Source: an uncultured Bacteroidota bacterium
Lineage (GTDB): Bacteria > Bacteroidota > Bacteroidia > Bacteroidales > FEN-979
Length of the DNA stretch: 53,942 bases
Reading direction: 5' to 3'
NCBI GenBank assembly: GCA_937862805.1
Contig: CALMDO010000250.1
Location: 1-53,942 of the forward strand
The translations under genes were made by a program, and so were the position numbers. Shown here piece after piece: positions 17,412 through 25,995 of this stretch. The notes below the pieces were generated by a model. The model saw nothing but the letters and a program-made list of their open reading frames with translations. It made no database searches and was not told the DNA's origin. How positions within the stretch are numbered: the stretch's first letter is position 1; every line of letters starts with the position of its first letter.

Positions 17412-18545
17412 TTATAACCGGGTCATGATACGGACAGTCATCTCAGATTTCCAATCATGGTAATTTCCCAGCAGAATCTGGCGGCGTGCTTCTTTCATAA
17501 GCCAGATGTAAAAACCCAGGTTGTGCATGGTTGCGATCATGGAGGCGAGGATCTCTTTCGCGATGAACAGGTGTCTGAGAAATGCTTTATTGTATAAGGT
17601 ATCGCAAAAAACTTCCCCTGCTTCCTCCAGCGGGGAGAAGTCGTCTTTCCACTTCTCATTTTTTATGTTGATGATACCATTACGGGTAAAAAGCATGCCA
17701 TTGCGGCCATTCCTGGTAGGGATGACACAATCGAACATATCGACACCCAATGCAATGCTTTCCAGTATGTTGGCGGGGGTGCCAACCCCCATCAGGTAAC
17801 GGGGTTTGTTTTCGGGTAAAAGCCGGCAAACCAGGTCGGTCATTTCGTACATGACAGCAGCCGGTTCTCCCACCGATAAACCGCCGATGGCATACCCTGA
17901 GGCATCAAATCCGGCGGCAAAGCGGGCCGATTCTTCACGAAGCGCAGGGTAAACGCTACCTTGAACGATCGGGAAAAGCGATTGGGTATATCCGTGTTCA
18001 CAGGAAGTTACATTGAAACGGCTATGGCAACGGGCCAGCCAGTGATGGGTGCGCTTCATCGATTTTTTAGCATAAACCGGATCACACGGATAAGGGGTGC
18101 ATTCATCAAAAGCCATGATGATATCTGCTCCCAGTGCGCGCTGAACATCAACGGCCTTTTCTGGAGTGAAAACGTGCTTCGACCCGTCAATGTGGGAGTG
18201 AAAAACCACGCCATCGTCGGTGAACTTCCGGATGGCCCCAAGAGAGTATATCTGGTACCCGCCACTGTCGGTAAGAATGGGTTTATCCCAGCCGTTAAAA
18301 CGATGAAGACCGCCCGCCTTTGCAATGATGTCGGCACCCGGTCGCAGGTATAAATGATAGGTGTTGGAGAGCATGATCTGTGCCTTCACATCCCGTCTTA
18401 ATTCCTCCACATGCAACGCTTTGACGGCACCGGCTGTACCAACCGGCATAAAAAAAGGCGTTTCAACCGAACCATGATCGGTTCCCAACATCCCTGCCCT
18501 GGCCCGGGAACCTTTGTCGTACCCCGCAATATCGAATTTTACCAT
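17412..18545 (-). CDS. tgt: tRNA-guanine transglycosylase (queuine tRNA-ribosyltransferase)
   Basis: Exchanges guanine 34 for preQ1 in tRNAs with GUN anticodons. The 377-residue product has LSNTYHLYLRPG, DSGGYQIYSL (catalytic/base-recognition Asp), MAFDECTPYP, the IGGLSVGE segment, and DCVIPTRNGRNG with the nucleophilic Asp. The C-terminal zinc site is altered: where most bacteria have CxCxxC, this protein reads GEVFCDTLYNKAFLRH, so none of the three usual cysteines is in place, although the downstream MHNL histidine remains. From memory this degenerate site is shared by other Bacteroidota Tgt proteins. The ATG at 18545 lies about 13 bases after the predicted start site of the 18565 promoter box. 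Confidence 0.94.
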   Translation of the reverse strand: MVKFDIAGYDKGSRARAGMLGTDHGSVETPFFMPVGTAGAVKALHVEELRRDVKAQIMLSNTYHLYLRPGADIIAKAGGLHRFNGWDKPILTDSGGYQIYSLGAIRKFTDDGVVFHSHIDGSKHVFTPEKAVDVQRALGADIIMAFDECTPYPCDPVYAKKSMKRTHHWLARCHSRFNVTSCEHGYTQSLFPIVQGSVYPALREESARFAAGFDASGYAIGGLSVGEPAAVMYEMTDLVCRLLPENKPRYLMGVGTPANILESIALGVDMFDCVIPTRNGRNGMLFTRNGIINIKNEKWKDDFSPLEEAGEVFCDTLYNKAFLRHLFIAKEILASMIATMHNLGFYIWLMKEARRQILLGNYHDWKSEMTVRIMTRL

Positions 18546-18564
18546 GCCACCTTGTACAAAAGCG

Positions 18565-18572
18565 CAAAGATA
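18565..18572 (-). promoter_or_regulatory. -7 promoter box for tgt
   Basis: Minus-strand TATCTTTG, exact TAnnTTTG match, predicted leader about 13 bases to the tgt ATG. Confidence 0.65.
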
Positions 18573-18635
18573 AAGTTTCTTTCAACGACCCTTTCAAATT
18601 TTGTTTTTAACCTCCTTTTTATCCGACCAATGTCA

Positions 18636-18643
18636 TAACTTTG
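18636..18643 (+). promoter_or_regulatory. -7 promoter box for the glycosyltransferase operon
   Basis: TAACTTTG matches TAnnTTTG; the predicted leader to the ATG at 18670 is about 20 bases. This argues against the longer open frame that reaches back to 18601. Confidence 0.6.
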
Positions 18644-18669
18644 CAAGCGTAAGTGAAGGAAAAACTCAA

Positions 18670-19803
18670 ATGGTTGAATCTCTAATAGATACGCATTTTT
18701 TGCCCCTTGGATTACTGCTTCTTTTCGGACTTACCTGGTTGATACAACTTGGTTATTATTGGTTATTGTTCTGGCGCTTGGCGCATTACAGGGCAAAACC
18801 TCCGGCCACCCGTGAAACCGGAGTATCTGTCGTCATTTGTGCGCACAATGAATGCCATCACCTCCACGAAGCACTCCCTCTGATCCTTGAACAAGATTAT
18901 CCCGAATTTGAAGTACTGGTGGTGAACCACGCTTCTGATGATGATACTGTTTTTTTGCTTTCCGAGCTCGAAAAACAATATCCGCATCTAAAACAAATCA
19001 CCATCCAGGAAGATTTGAATTTCTTTTCAGGGAAAAAATTTCCTTTATCCATCGGAATTCGCTCAGCGCGTTACGACAAAGTGCTCCTCACAGACGCAGA
19101 TTGCAGGCCGGCCTCCCGTTCGTGGATACGCGAAATGGTAGCTGGTTTCCGCCCCGGGGTTGAACTGGTGTTGGGATATGGCGCTTACAATAAGCAGAAA
19201 GGATTCCTTAATAAACTCATCCGGTTCGACACAGCCCACATTGCCATCCAGTACCTTTCCTATGCACTGGCAGGGATTCCGTACATGGGTGTAGGACGGA
19301 ATCTGTCGTATCTGAAACAACTTTTTATCCGCAATAAAGGTTTTATTTCACATTACCGGATCCGTTCGGGCGATGACGATCTTTTTGTAAACAGGGTAGC
19401 AGGGAGATCAAATACCACGATTGCTCTGACTCCCGGCAGTTTTACTTTTTCCGAACCCAAATCTACTTTTGGGAAGTGGATCACCCAAAAAAGACGTCAT
19501 TTTTCAACCAGCATCCACTACCGCTTTGTTCACCGTTTGCTACTCGGGACCTATTCTTTTTCACTCCTTGTTTATTACACCCTTTTCATCCTGTTGCTCT
19601 CCTTAGCCATCTCACCAGTGCCTGTCCTGGCGCTCTTTGCCTTACGACTGATCACCCAATTTATCATTACTGCCCGCTGTATGAAACGACTGGAAGAGAA
19701 AGACCTGGTACCCTGGATTCCTTTGTTTGACCTCATGTTATTGCTACTGAATACCGGCCTGGTGTTGTCCAATGTTTTCAGCAAACCACCCAGATGGAAG
19801 TGA
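18670..19803 (+). CDS. Membrane-bound family 2 glycosyltransferase
   Basis: A 377-residue GT-A fold glycosyltransferase anchored by one N-terminal helix (residues about 10-32) and two or three C-terminal helices. The nucleotide-sugar site shows VSVVICAHNE, VNHASDDD, and the metal-binding TDAD; a later GDDDLFVN and the QKRRH motif correspond to the processive-type D and (Q/R)xxRW regions. It resembles the glycosyltransferases involved in envelope polysaccharide or glycolipid synthesis; the sugar is not predictable. The start is the ATG at 18670, downstream of the promoter box. The sigma-factor gene overlaps its 3' end by 10 bases, so the two are translationally linked. Confidence 0.85.
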   Translation: MVESLIDTHFLPLGLLLLFGLTWLIQLGYYWLLFWRLAHYRAKPPATRETGVSVVICAHNECHHLHEALPLILEQDYPEFEVLVVNHASDDDTVFLLSELEKQYPHLKQITIQEDLNFFSGKKFPLSIGIRSARYDKVLLTDADCRPASRSWIREMVAGFRPGVELVLGYGAYNKQKGFLNKLIRFDTAHIAIQYLSYALAGIPYMGVGRNLSYLKQLFIRNKGFISHYRIRSGDDDLFVNRVAGRSNTTIALTPGSFTFSEPKSTFGKWITQKRRHFSTSIHYRFVHRLLLGTYSFSLLVYYTLFILLLSLAISPVPVLALFALRLITQFIITARCMKRLEEKDLVPWIPLFDLMLLLLNTGLVLSNVFSKPPRWK

Positions 19804-20402
19804 CCACACATCTTACTGAAAAAGCGCAACGCGATTACCAATTGGTGCGACGTGCATTGGAGGCCGGAGTTCAGCAAGCTTATGCAGAATTGCTGAACAA
19901 TTATCGCGATTCGCTCTATTTCATGATGCTTAAAATGACGGGCAATGCCACCGACGCTGAAGACCTTACCATCGAGGCTTTCGGGAAAGCCTTCCGAAAC
20001 CTGTCACAATATACCCCCGATTACGCCTTCAGTACCTGGCTTTTCAAAATAGCCGCCAACAATTGCATCGATTTTCTCAGGAAGAATAAACGTATTCAGT
20101 TTGCCGACGAAACCTTTATCGATGAAGAAAACGGAGAAAGTTCACTTTCTGCCATCCCTTCCGGAGGGCCGGATCCGGAGGAAAAGGTGATTGAAAAGCA
20201 AAAAATCAAACTGATGCACGAGGTAGTCGGGAAATTAAAACCCCATTATCGGCTGCTGATCGAACTCAGATACTTTAAGGAATGGAGTTACGAGGAGATT
20301 GCCACTGAGCTGGATCTGCCGGTGGGGACTGTGAAGGCTCAACTCTTCAGGGCACGCGATTTTCTTTACCAGATCCTGCATCCTGCCCAGGAAAGAATTT
20401 AA
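19794..20402 (+). CDS. ECF-type RNA polymerase sigma factor
   Basis: A 202-residue sigma-70 family protein with region 2 (FMMLKMTGNATDAEDLTIEAFGKAFRNL through FSTWLFKIAANNCIDFLRKNKR) and region 4 (LKPHYRLLIELRYFKEWSYEEIATELDLPVGTVKAQLFRAR, a helix-turn-helix). The acidic linker between the regions is about 50 residues. No anti-sigma gene lies next to it: the upstream partner is a glycosyltransferase (10-base overlap) and the downstream gene is urocanate hydratase, 18 bases away. This sigma type in Bacteroidota is sometimes a growth- or stress-related regulator acting without a dedicated anti-sigma. Targets are unknown. Confidence 0.9.
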   Translation: MEVTTHLTEKAQRDYQLVRRALEAGVQQAYAELLNNYRDSLYFMMLKMTGNATDAEDLTIEAFGKAFRNLSQYTPDYAFSTWLFKIAANNCIDFLRKNKRIQFADETFIDEENGESSLSAIPSGGPDPEEKVIEKQKIKLMHEVVGKLKPHYRLLIELRYFKEWSYEEIATELDLPVGTVKAQLFRARDFLYQILHPAQERI

Positions 20403-20420
20403 AATTTAACAATCAAAGCC

Positions 20421-22421
20421 ATGGAAACATCCGAATTCCGCAACGCCATCGCAATGGGAATACCCGAAATCCTTCCCGATCCGCAACCTCTTGATCCTTC
20501 AGTCAACCATGCTCCGGTGAGGAAAGATTTACTGACCCCGAATGAGAAAAAACTAGCTGTCAGCAACGCATTGCGCTATTTTGATGAACGGTTCCATGCC
20601 ATTCTGGCCCCGGAGTTTGCAGAGGAATTGCGGCTTTACGGAAGGATCTACATGTACCGCTTCCGCCCGCGTTATCCGATGTTTGCAAGAAAAATCACCG
20701 ACTATCCCCATCGCTCTTTACAGGCGGCGGCGATCATGCTGATGATCCAGAACAACCTCGATCCTGCTGTTGCCCAACATCCCCATGAACTGATCACCTA
20801 TGGAGGGAACGGGGCAGTCTTCCAGAACTGGGCCCAGTACCTGCTAACCATGAAGTACCTCTCTGTCATGACCGATACCCAAACCCTGGTGATGTATTCA
20901 GGACATCCGCTGGGGCTCTTCCCTTCGCACAGGGAAGCCCCCAGGGTGGTCGTTACCAATGGCATGATGATCCCCAATTATTCCAGGCCTGACGACTGGG
21001 AACGCTTCAACGCCCTGGGTGTCACGCAGTACGGCCAGATGACGGCCGGATCGTACATGTACATTGGCCCTCAGGGGATTGTCCATGGAACCACCATCAC
21101 CCTGCTCAACGCCAACCGGATGAAGAGCACAGAGGGTATGGGAGGAAAGGTTTTTGTCTCTTCCGGACTGGGAGGGATGTCGGGTGCTCAGGCCAAAGCG
21201 GCTGTCATCGCCGGAGCAGTAGGAGTTATCGCCGAAATCAACCCAAAAGTGGTTACCAAAAGGCATTCACAAGGATGGGTTGATGAAGTCTTTACTGACC
21301 TGGACCCCTTGTTCCTGAGAATAGCAGAAGCATCCGCCCGGAAGGAAGCAGTATCGTTGGCCTATCAGGGCAACGTTGTGGACCTCTGGGAGTACCTGGC
21401 AAAAAAACAATTTCCGGTTGATATGGGTTCAGACCAGACCTCCCTGCACAATCCCTGGGCCGGGGGCTATTACCCGGCAGGATTGTCACTTGAGGAATCC
21501 AACCGGATGATGGTCAGTGATCCCCAAAAGTTCAGAGAAAAAGTCAGGGCCTCCCTGATACGGCAGGTTAAAGCCATTAATCAACTGGCATCCAACGGAA
21601 TGTACTTTTGGGATTACGGCAATGCTTTTCTTTTGGAGGCCTCCAGAGCGGGCGCTGACGTAACCAGAAACGATGGTAGCTTTATCTACCCGTCCTATGT
21701 TCAGGACATCATGGGCCCTTTGTTTTTCGATTATGGATTCGGACCCTTCCGCTGGGTTTGCACCTCCGGCAAACCGGAAGACCTGGAAACGACCGACCGG
21801 ATCGCGGAAGAGGTCCTGCATCGGTTGGCAAAAGTGGCTCCGCAAGAGATTGCCTTGCAGATGCACGACAACATACACTGGATCCGGGAAGCAGGGAGAA
21901 ACCGTTTGGTCGTTGGCTCTCAGGCAAGAATTCTTTATGCCGATTGCGAAGGACGTACCGGAATTGCCGCCGCTTTCAATGAAGCCATCCGGGAGGGAAA
22001 GATTTCGGCTCCCATCGTCATCGGACGTGATCATCACGACGTCTCAGGCACCGATTCTCCTTTCAGAGAAACTTCCAATATCTACGACGGATCGGCTTTC
22101 ACTGCAGACATGGCTGTTCACAATGTAATTGGTGATGGTTTCCGTGGCGCTACCTGGGTATCCATTCACAATGGCGGAGGAGTCGGTTGGGGAGAAGTGA
22201 TTAACGGCGGGTTTGGTCTGGTGCTGGATGGAACACCGGAAGCTGATACCCGCCTTCGGTCGATGCTTCACTGGGATGTCAACAACGGAATCGCCCGACG
22301 CGCATGGGCCAGGAATGATGAAGCCATTTTCGCCATTCGACGGGCTATGGAAAAGGTATCAGAACTGCGGGTCACCCTGCCAAACAAGACAGACCCCTCC
22401 TTACTGGATCATTTATTCTGA
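20421..22421 (+). CDS. hutU: Urocanate hydratase, long form
   Basis: Converts urocanate to imidazolonepropionate in histidine degradation, using tightly bound NAD as an electrophile. The 666-residue protein has the family landmarks YGGNGAVFQNWAQYLLTMKYLS, TNGMMIPNYS, the NAD-binding GGKVFVSSGLGGMSGAQAKAAVIAG, and a late Cys-containing GFGPFRWVCTSGKPEDL segment. It is about 110 residues longer than the proteobacterial enzyme, as is usual in Bacteroidota. The other hut genes (hutH, hutI, fold equivalents) are not in the window. It starts 18 bases after the sigma-factor gene. Its 3' end overlaps the convergent YD-type gene by 13 bases. Confidence 0.95.
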   Translation: METSEFRNAIAMGIPEILPDPQPLDPSVNHAPVRKDLLTPNEKKLAVSNALRYFDERFHAILAPEFAEELRLYGRIYMYRFRPRYPMFARKITDYPHRSLQAAAIMLMIQNNLDPAVAQHPHELITYGGNGAVFQNWAQYLLTMKYLSVMTDTQTLVMYSGHPLGLFPSHREAPRVVVTNGMMIPNYSRPDDWERFNALGVTQYGQMTAGSYMYIGPQGIVHGTTITLLNANRMKSTEGMGGKVFVSSGLGGMSGAQAKAAVIAGAVGVIAEINPKVVTKRHSQGWVDEVFTDLDPLFLRIAEASARKEAVSLAYQGNVVDLWEYLAKKQFPVDMGSDQTSLHNPWAGGYYPAGLSLEESNRMMVSDPQKFREKVRASLIRQVKAINQLASNGMYFWDYGNAFLLEASRAGADVTRNDGSFIYPSYVQDIMGPLFFDYGFGPFRWVCTSGKPEDLETTDRIAEEVLHRLAKVAPQEIALQMHDNIHWIREAGRNRLVVGSQARILYADCEGRTGIAAAFNEAIREGKISAPIVIGRDHHDVSGTDSPFRETSNIYDGSAFTADMAVHNVIGDGFRGATWVSIHNGGGVGWGEVINGGFGLVLDGTPEADTRLRSMLHWDVNNGIARRAWARNDEAIFAIRRAMEKVSELRVTLPNKTDPSLLDHLF

Positions 22422-23113
22422 AGCGGTAACCCCGTCTGCTCTGTGATCCCGGGGTAGTAAGAATACCCGTAATGCAGGATGTAATGACGGGAGATCCGCT
22501 GACCCTGCCCATCGATAAAGACCACCGTTTCAAGGGGTTTCCCTTCCTCATCGTACATTCGCTCCACCCTGCTGATAACAGTTCCGTCGGGTGTAATACG
22601 CTCCTCCAGAATGATCTGACCGTTGTCATTCCTGGTTACATTCATTTCATTACCCGCGGGATCACTGCTGGTTTCTGCAATGACCTCTTCTTCCTGACTA
22701 AAAAATTCTTCCTCATCAGGTTCACCATCGTCCGAAATGGTTACTTTTTTTTCCAATTTTCCCCGGGGATCATAATAATACCGCGTGGTATCTACTGATC
22801 CATCCAAATACCGTTTACTTGATGATGAAACCAATCCTTCGCTGTTGTAGTCGTAACGGGTGGTTTCAGCTTCCAGCTCTTCCTCCGGGAAATATGAATC
22901 GGTAACCAAGTGACCTTCAGGATCATAACCATACTGATGCATCTCCTCGAAACGCCCTTCCGTATCATAGTTGATCTCTTTGACCGGCCTTCCTTCAATG
23001 TCGAATTCAGTATACTGACTTAAATGCCCTTTTACAGCAAGTTCTTCATCGGTTATGTTCCTTACAACATAATCATTACGGGTAATGGTGATGGATTTGA
23101 TATTTTTTTTCAT
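22409..23113 (-). CDS. YD/RHS-like repeat protein, function unknown
   Basis: A 234-residue acidic protein without signal peptide or membrane helix. Its body consists of short beta-hairpin-like units of about 20 residues with the pattern aromatic-Asp-x-x-Gly-x-hydrophobic (for example YDTEGRFEE, YDPEGHLVT, YNSEGLVSS, YDPRGKLEK, YDEEGKPLE), which is the pattern of YD/RHS repeats and of the toxin-antitoxin-repeat-like proteins. No toxin tip, protease or core-closing motif is visible, so it is not a full RHS toxin. The start is the ATG at 23113, and the frame is open to a TTG at 23131. The 3' end overlaps hutU by 13 bases on the opposite strand. Role unknown. Confidence 0.6.
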   Translation of the reverse strand: MKKNIKSITITRNDYVVRNITDEELAVKGHLSQYTEFDIEGRPVKEINYDTEGRFEEMHQYGYDPEGHLVTDSYFPEEELEAETTRYDYNSEGLVSSSSKRYLDGSVDTTRYYYDPRGKLEKKVTISDDGEPDEEEFFSQEEEVIAETSSDPAGNEMNVTRNDNGQIILEERITPDGTVISRVERMYDEEGKPLETVVFIDGQGQRISRHYILHYGYSYYPGITEQTGLPLQNK

Positions 23114-23337
23114 TCCGGGAGGTTTTGGCAATTTTAACCGGTAAAAGTACGGTATATTTTATTCCGGTGAACCAACGCTTTGACCAGGATAAAAGAAAGA
23201 TCCGACTACCTGAAATTATAATAATTTTTCCAAACCATAGCAATGTCATAAAGCAAAATGAATTATTTTTGATAAAATTTTGGTTTTCCCCTATTACCTT
23301 TTTCGAAATTTCCGATTAAGCAGTATATTTTTCCTCG

Positions 23338-24012
23338 ATGATGGTTCGCTATTCCGACGATGCAATATTGAAGGGACTTTACCATAAGAAAAGCCGGTAC
23401 ATTGAATATTTTTATAAAGAGTATTTCCCGGTCATCAGGTCTCTGGTAGAGAAAAATTCCGGTACCAAAAGCGATGTGGAGGATGTTTTTCAGGATGCTT
23501 TGCTTGTCCTTTACAAGAAGTGTCAAAACCATGATTTTAAGTTGACATGTAGTTTGAAAACATATTTTTACTCTATCAGCCGGAACATCTGGTTTCAGCG
23601 ATTAGATCGACGCTGGAGATTGTGTTATCAATCCGATCCTGAGGTTAATGAAAAATTTGTCTCCTATGGAGGGGAAACGGTTGACGCCAATGAATCGGAC
23701 CTGGCCAGGCAGCGATTGTTTCAGGAGCACTTCTTCAGGTTACCGGCTGATTGTCAACGAATCCTTAGACTTTTTTTTTCAAAAACACCCATGAGTGAAA
23801 TTGCGGAATCGATCCATTCAAGTTCTGTTAAATATGTCAAAACCAGGAAATATTTATGTAAAAACATGCTTCGAAAGAGGATTTTAAATGATCCTGCTTG
23901 TCGACCTTATATATATCAGCAGGGACGACAAGATAATGTCAGTACCGGGGCTTCTATTCACGTTGGAGGGGCAAAGCAGCCCGGCCTGGTAAAAGAGATA
24001 ACACTGAAATGA
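23338..24012 (+). CDS. ECF sigma factor of the CHAT operon
   Basis: A 224-residue sigma-70 family protein with a recognisable region 2 (KSDVEDVFQDALLVLYKKC through YFYSISRNIWFQRLDRR) and a divergent region 4 helix-turn-helix (LPADCQRILRLFFSKTPMSEIAESIHSSS). The C-terminal 40 residues after the HTH are an unrecognised extension. Start at the first of two adjacent ATGs (23338, 23341). Its stop overlaps the start of the next gene by four bases (ATGA), so sigma and the membrane protein are coupled. It is preceded by a 224-base gap with a TACCTTTT sequence (23295-23302) close to the -7 consensus. Confidence 0.85.
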   Translation: MMVRYSDDAILKGLYHKKSRYIEYFYKEYFPVIRSLVEKNSGTKSDVEDVFQDALLVLYKKCQNHDFKLTCSLKTYFYSISRNIWFQRLDRRWRLCYQSDPEVNEKFVSYGGETVDANESDLARQRLFQEHFFRLPADCQRILRLFFSKTPMSEIAESIHSSSVKYVKTRKYLCKNMLRKRILNDPACRPYIYQQGRQDNVSTGASIHVGGAKQPGLVKEITLK

Positions 24013-24791
24013 AAGACGCTACAATGAAGAACGACTGGATTGACCGGTACAATGAAGATGAACTTTCGCCGGAGGAAAAGGCGGTGTTCGAAAAAATGAA
24101 AAACAGCAGCCAGGTATTGCGCAACGAGGTTATGGTCGACCGCTACCTGAATGAGTTTCTTTCTGACCAGGATACCCTCGAATTTTGTCGGAAAGTAAAA
24201 CTTACGATTCTTAAAAGAAGAAACGGCCGGTCGTTTTCCTCCTTTTTGCTGATAGCAGCTTCCCTGCTTTTTTTGATCACTTTGTCGGGAATCCTTTTTC
24301 TGATGGGCAAAAGGAACCCCTTACCATGGACAAAGGAGGATTCTGCGATGCGGGAGGTAGAGAGAGAACGTCTCTCCCCGTCAGAAGACCGGCTGACTGA
24401 CAACAAACTCTTCACGGGGGATCGTTTGCCGGTGGCTCAAAGTCCTGTAAAATCCACACCAGATGAGAGCCGGTCCTTTGCCTTACTACCTGAGTTGGAA
24501 AGTTTGATTGGTCATCAACCCCGAAGCCTGGATTTTGCCCTCGAAAAACCCGGCTTCAGGGATCGTTTCCGGTTGGGTTCTCAGGTTCTTTTTTCATGGT
24601 CAGGCACCGATTCGCTTCAAACGGTCGTCCTTTCCCTGATGGACAACGAGGGCAATCTTCTTTCCGAATACCGTGTTGAAAAAACAAATTCTTGTGTTTT
24701 TAAAACAGAAACGCTCCGGCGGGGAATCTATTACTGGAGAATTACCATTGGAGGAGAACTGGTATCCTTAGGGAGGATGGAACTGTACTAA
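24009..24791 (+). CDS. Single-pass membrane protein, probable anti-sigma factor
   Basis: A 260-residue protein with a cytoplasmic N-terminal domain of about 75 residues (WIDRYNEDELSPEEKAVFEKM resembles the start of zinc-free anti-sigma domains), one membrane helix at about 78-98 (FLLIAASLLFLITLSGILFLMG), a charged linker, and a C-terminal beta-rich domain of about 90 residues outside the membrane (LGSQVLFSWSG through IYYWRITIGGELVSLG). This last part looks like the FN3/sugar-binding-like domains that in Bacteroidota follow such anchors. Position (4-base overlap with the sigma gene) and topology suggest an anti-sigma factor that senses a periplasmic state; no direct evidence for binding. The CHAT gene starts 16 bases downstream. 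Confidence 0.65.
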   Translation: MKDATMKNDWIDRYNEDELSPEEKAVFEKMKNSSQVLRNEVMVDRYLNEFLSDQDTLEFCRKVKLTILKRRNGRSFSSFLLIAASLLFLITLSGILFLMGKRNPLPWTKEDSAMREVERERLSPSEDRLTDNKLFTGDRLPVAQSPVKSTPDESRSFALLPELESLIGHQPRSLDFALEKPGFRDRFRLGSQVLFSWSGTDSLQTVVLSLMDNEGNLLSEYRVEKTNSCVFKTETLRRGIYYWRITIGGELVSLGRMELY

Positions 24792-24807
24792 CCCTGACTA
24801 CAAAATA

Positions 24808-25986
24808 ATGCCAAGGGCCGTCACGTTGAGCTTTATTTTTTTTCTGGCAAAAGGAATTTTTCCATTGTGCCTTTCCGGATACCCTGTAATTCCGGAAATA
24901 TTGGAGATTAAAGAGGAGCAGGTCCGTGAAAAAATCGGTCACGAAGAAATTATACTGGAATACAGGATGACGGAAACCCTTCTGAAACTACATACTCATA
25001 CGGACAAAGGGGTGGTAGTTACCGACATTCCGCTCAACAGGATGTTCTGGTCATCCCTGGAGGAATTCAAATCTCTGCTCCGGGTTGCCGACACCAAAAA
25101 CTATCTCCTCCACGGGAAAATACTGGGAACAATTCTTGTCCTGCCGGTGAGACCCCTCCTGACAGATAAAAAAAGATTGATCATTGTTCCTGGTCATGAA
25201 CTCTCAGACATTCCTTTTGAAGCACTGATCATCGACCCTTCCGACGGCAGAAGTCCGACACAGGGAAAGATCCCTTTTCTGATCCATGAATTTGAAATTA
25301 TATACCATTTTTCGCTAGCCCATTGGTACTACGGAGCGAACCCCGGCCAGACAACGACCTATGATTTTCTTGGTTTTTCGCCTGTTTTTGAAACCCATCC
25401 GACGATCAACGCACTGCCTTTCACAAGGGTTGAATTGGATGCCATTGCCGACTTGTTCAGAGAGAAGGGGATGTCAGTCAAAATAGCCATGGATCAGGAG
25501 TCTGACCTGACCTCTTTTTTTACTCTTTCGGGGAAAGGGAAGGTGGTTCACCTGGCTACGCACGGTTTACGTGCTGCTGAAAACCCGGTGGGCAACGGGC
25601 TTCTCTTCTGGGAAGACCACGAACCCGTGGGAAGTGAAATGCCGGACGTCGAACTGCTGACGCCCGATGACATTGCACTGCTCCGGCTTAATTCTGACTT
25701 GTTGGTGCTCAATGCCTGTGCCTCCGGGAGAAGCGCTGCCAGTCAGGATACCATGTTTCGCTCTTCCATCAGGGAGTTCTTTCAGGCCGGTGCACGTAAT
25801 ATCCTCTGCACCCTGTGGAATGTAAGTGACCTGATGGCGCAACGTTTCATGATCAGTTTTTACAAGCACTGGTTATCCGGGCAAAGTTACAGCCAGGCAT
25901 TACGGGCGGTAAAACTGGAATTTTTATCAAAAAGGGAAACCTCATTGCCCATGGTATGGGCCCCCTATGTCTTGATAGGTCAGTGA
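24808..25986 (+). CDS. CHAT-domain peptidase (caspase clan), predicted exported or membrane-anchored
   Basis: A 392-residue CHAT-domain protein. The catalytic dyad is present: His252 in HLATHG and Cys304 in LNACASG. The strand before it (KKRLIIVPGHELSDIPFEALI) is the standard CHAT N-terminal signature, and the C-terminus ends WAPYVLIGQ, the usual CHAT end. The N-terminus is hydrophobic (residues about 5-24), so it may be exported or anchored. Unlike most CHAT proteins there is no TPR array. It lies third in a sigma / anti-sigma-like / CHAT operon, which suggests a signal-regulated protease, possibly acting on the membrane partner; that is inference. The substrate is unknown and no gasdermin-like or effector gene is seen beside it. 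Confidence 0.82.
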   Translation: MPRAVTLSFIFFLAKGIFPLCLSGYPVIPEILEIKEEQVREKIGHEEIILEYRMTETLLKLHTHTDKGVVVTDIPLNRMFWSSLEEFKSLLRVADTKNYLLHGKILGTILVLPVRPLLTDKKRLIIVPGHELSDIPFEALIIDPSDGRSPTQGKIPFLIHEFEIIYHFSLAHWYYGANPGQTTTYDFLGFSPVFETHPTINALPFTRVELDAIADLFREKGMSVKIAMDQESDLTSFFTLSGKGKVVHLATHGLRAAENPVGNGLLFWEDHEPVGSEMPDVELLTPDDIALLRLNSDLLVLNACASGRSAASQDTMFRSSIREFFQAGARNILCTLWNVSDLMAQRFMISFYKHWLSGQSYSQALRAVKLEFLSKRETSLPMVWAPYVLIGQ

Positions 25987-25995
25987 AACGAGTAA

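Noticed and set aside
22409-23113. RHS/YD polymorphic toxin
   Set aside because: No core-closing motif, no variable toxin tip, no signal peptide and no immunity gene; only the short repeat pattern matches.
24808-25986. TPR-CHAT of a type III-E CRISPR protease (Craspase) system
   Set aside because: There is no TPR array, no Cas7-11-like gene and no CRISPR array; the neighbours are a sigma factor and an anti-sigma-like protein.
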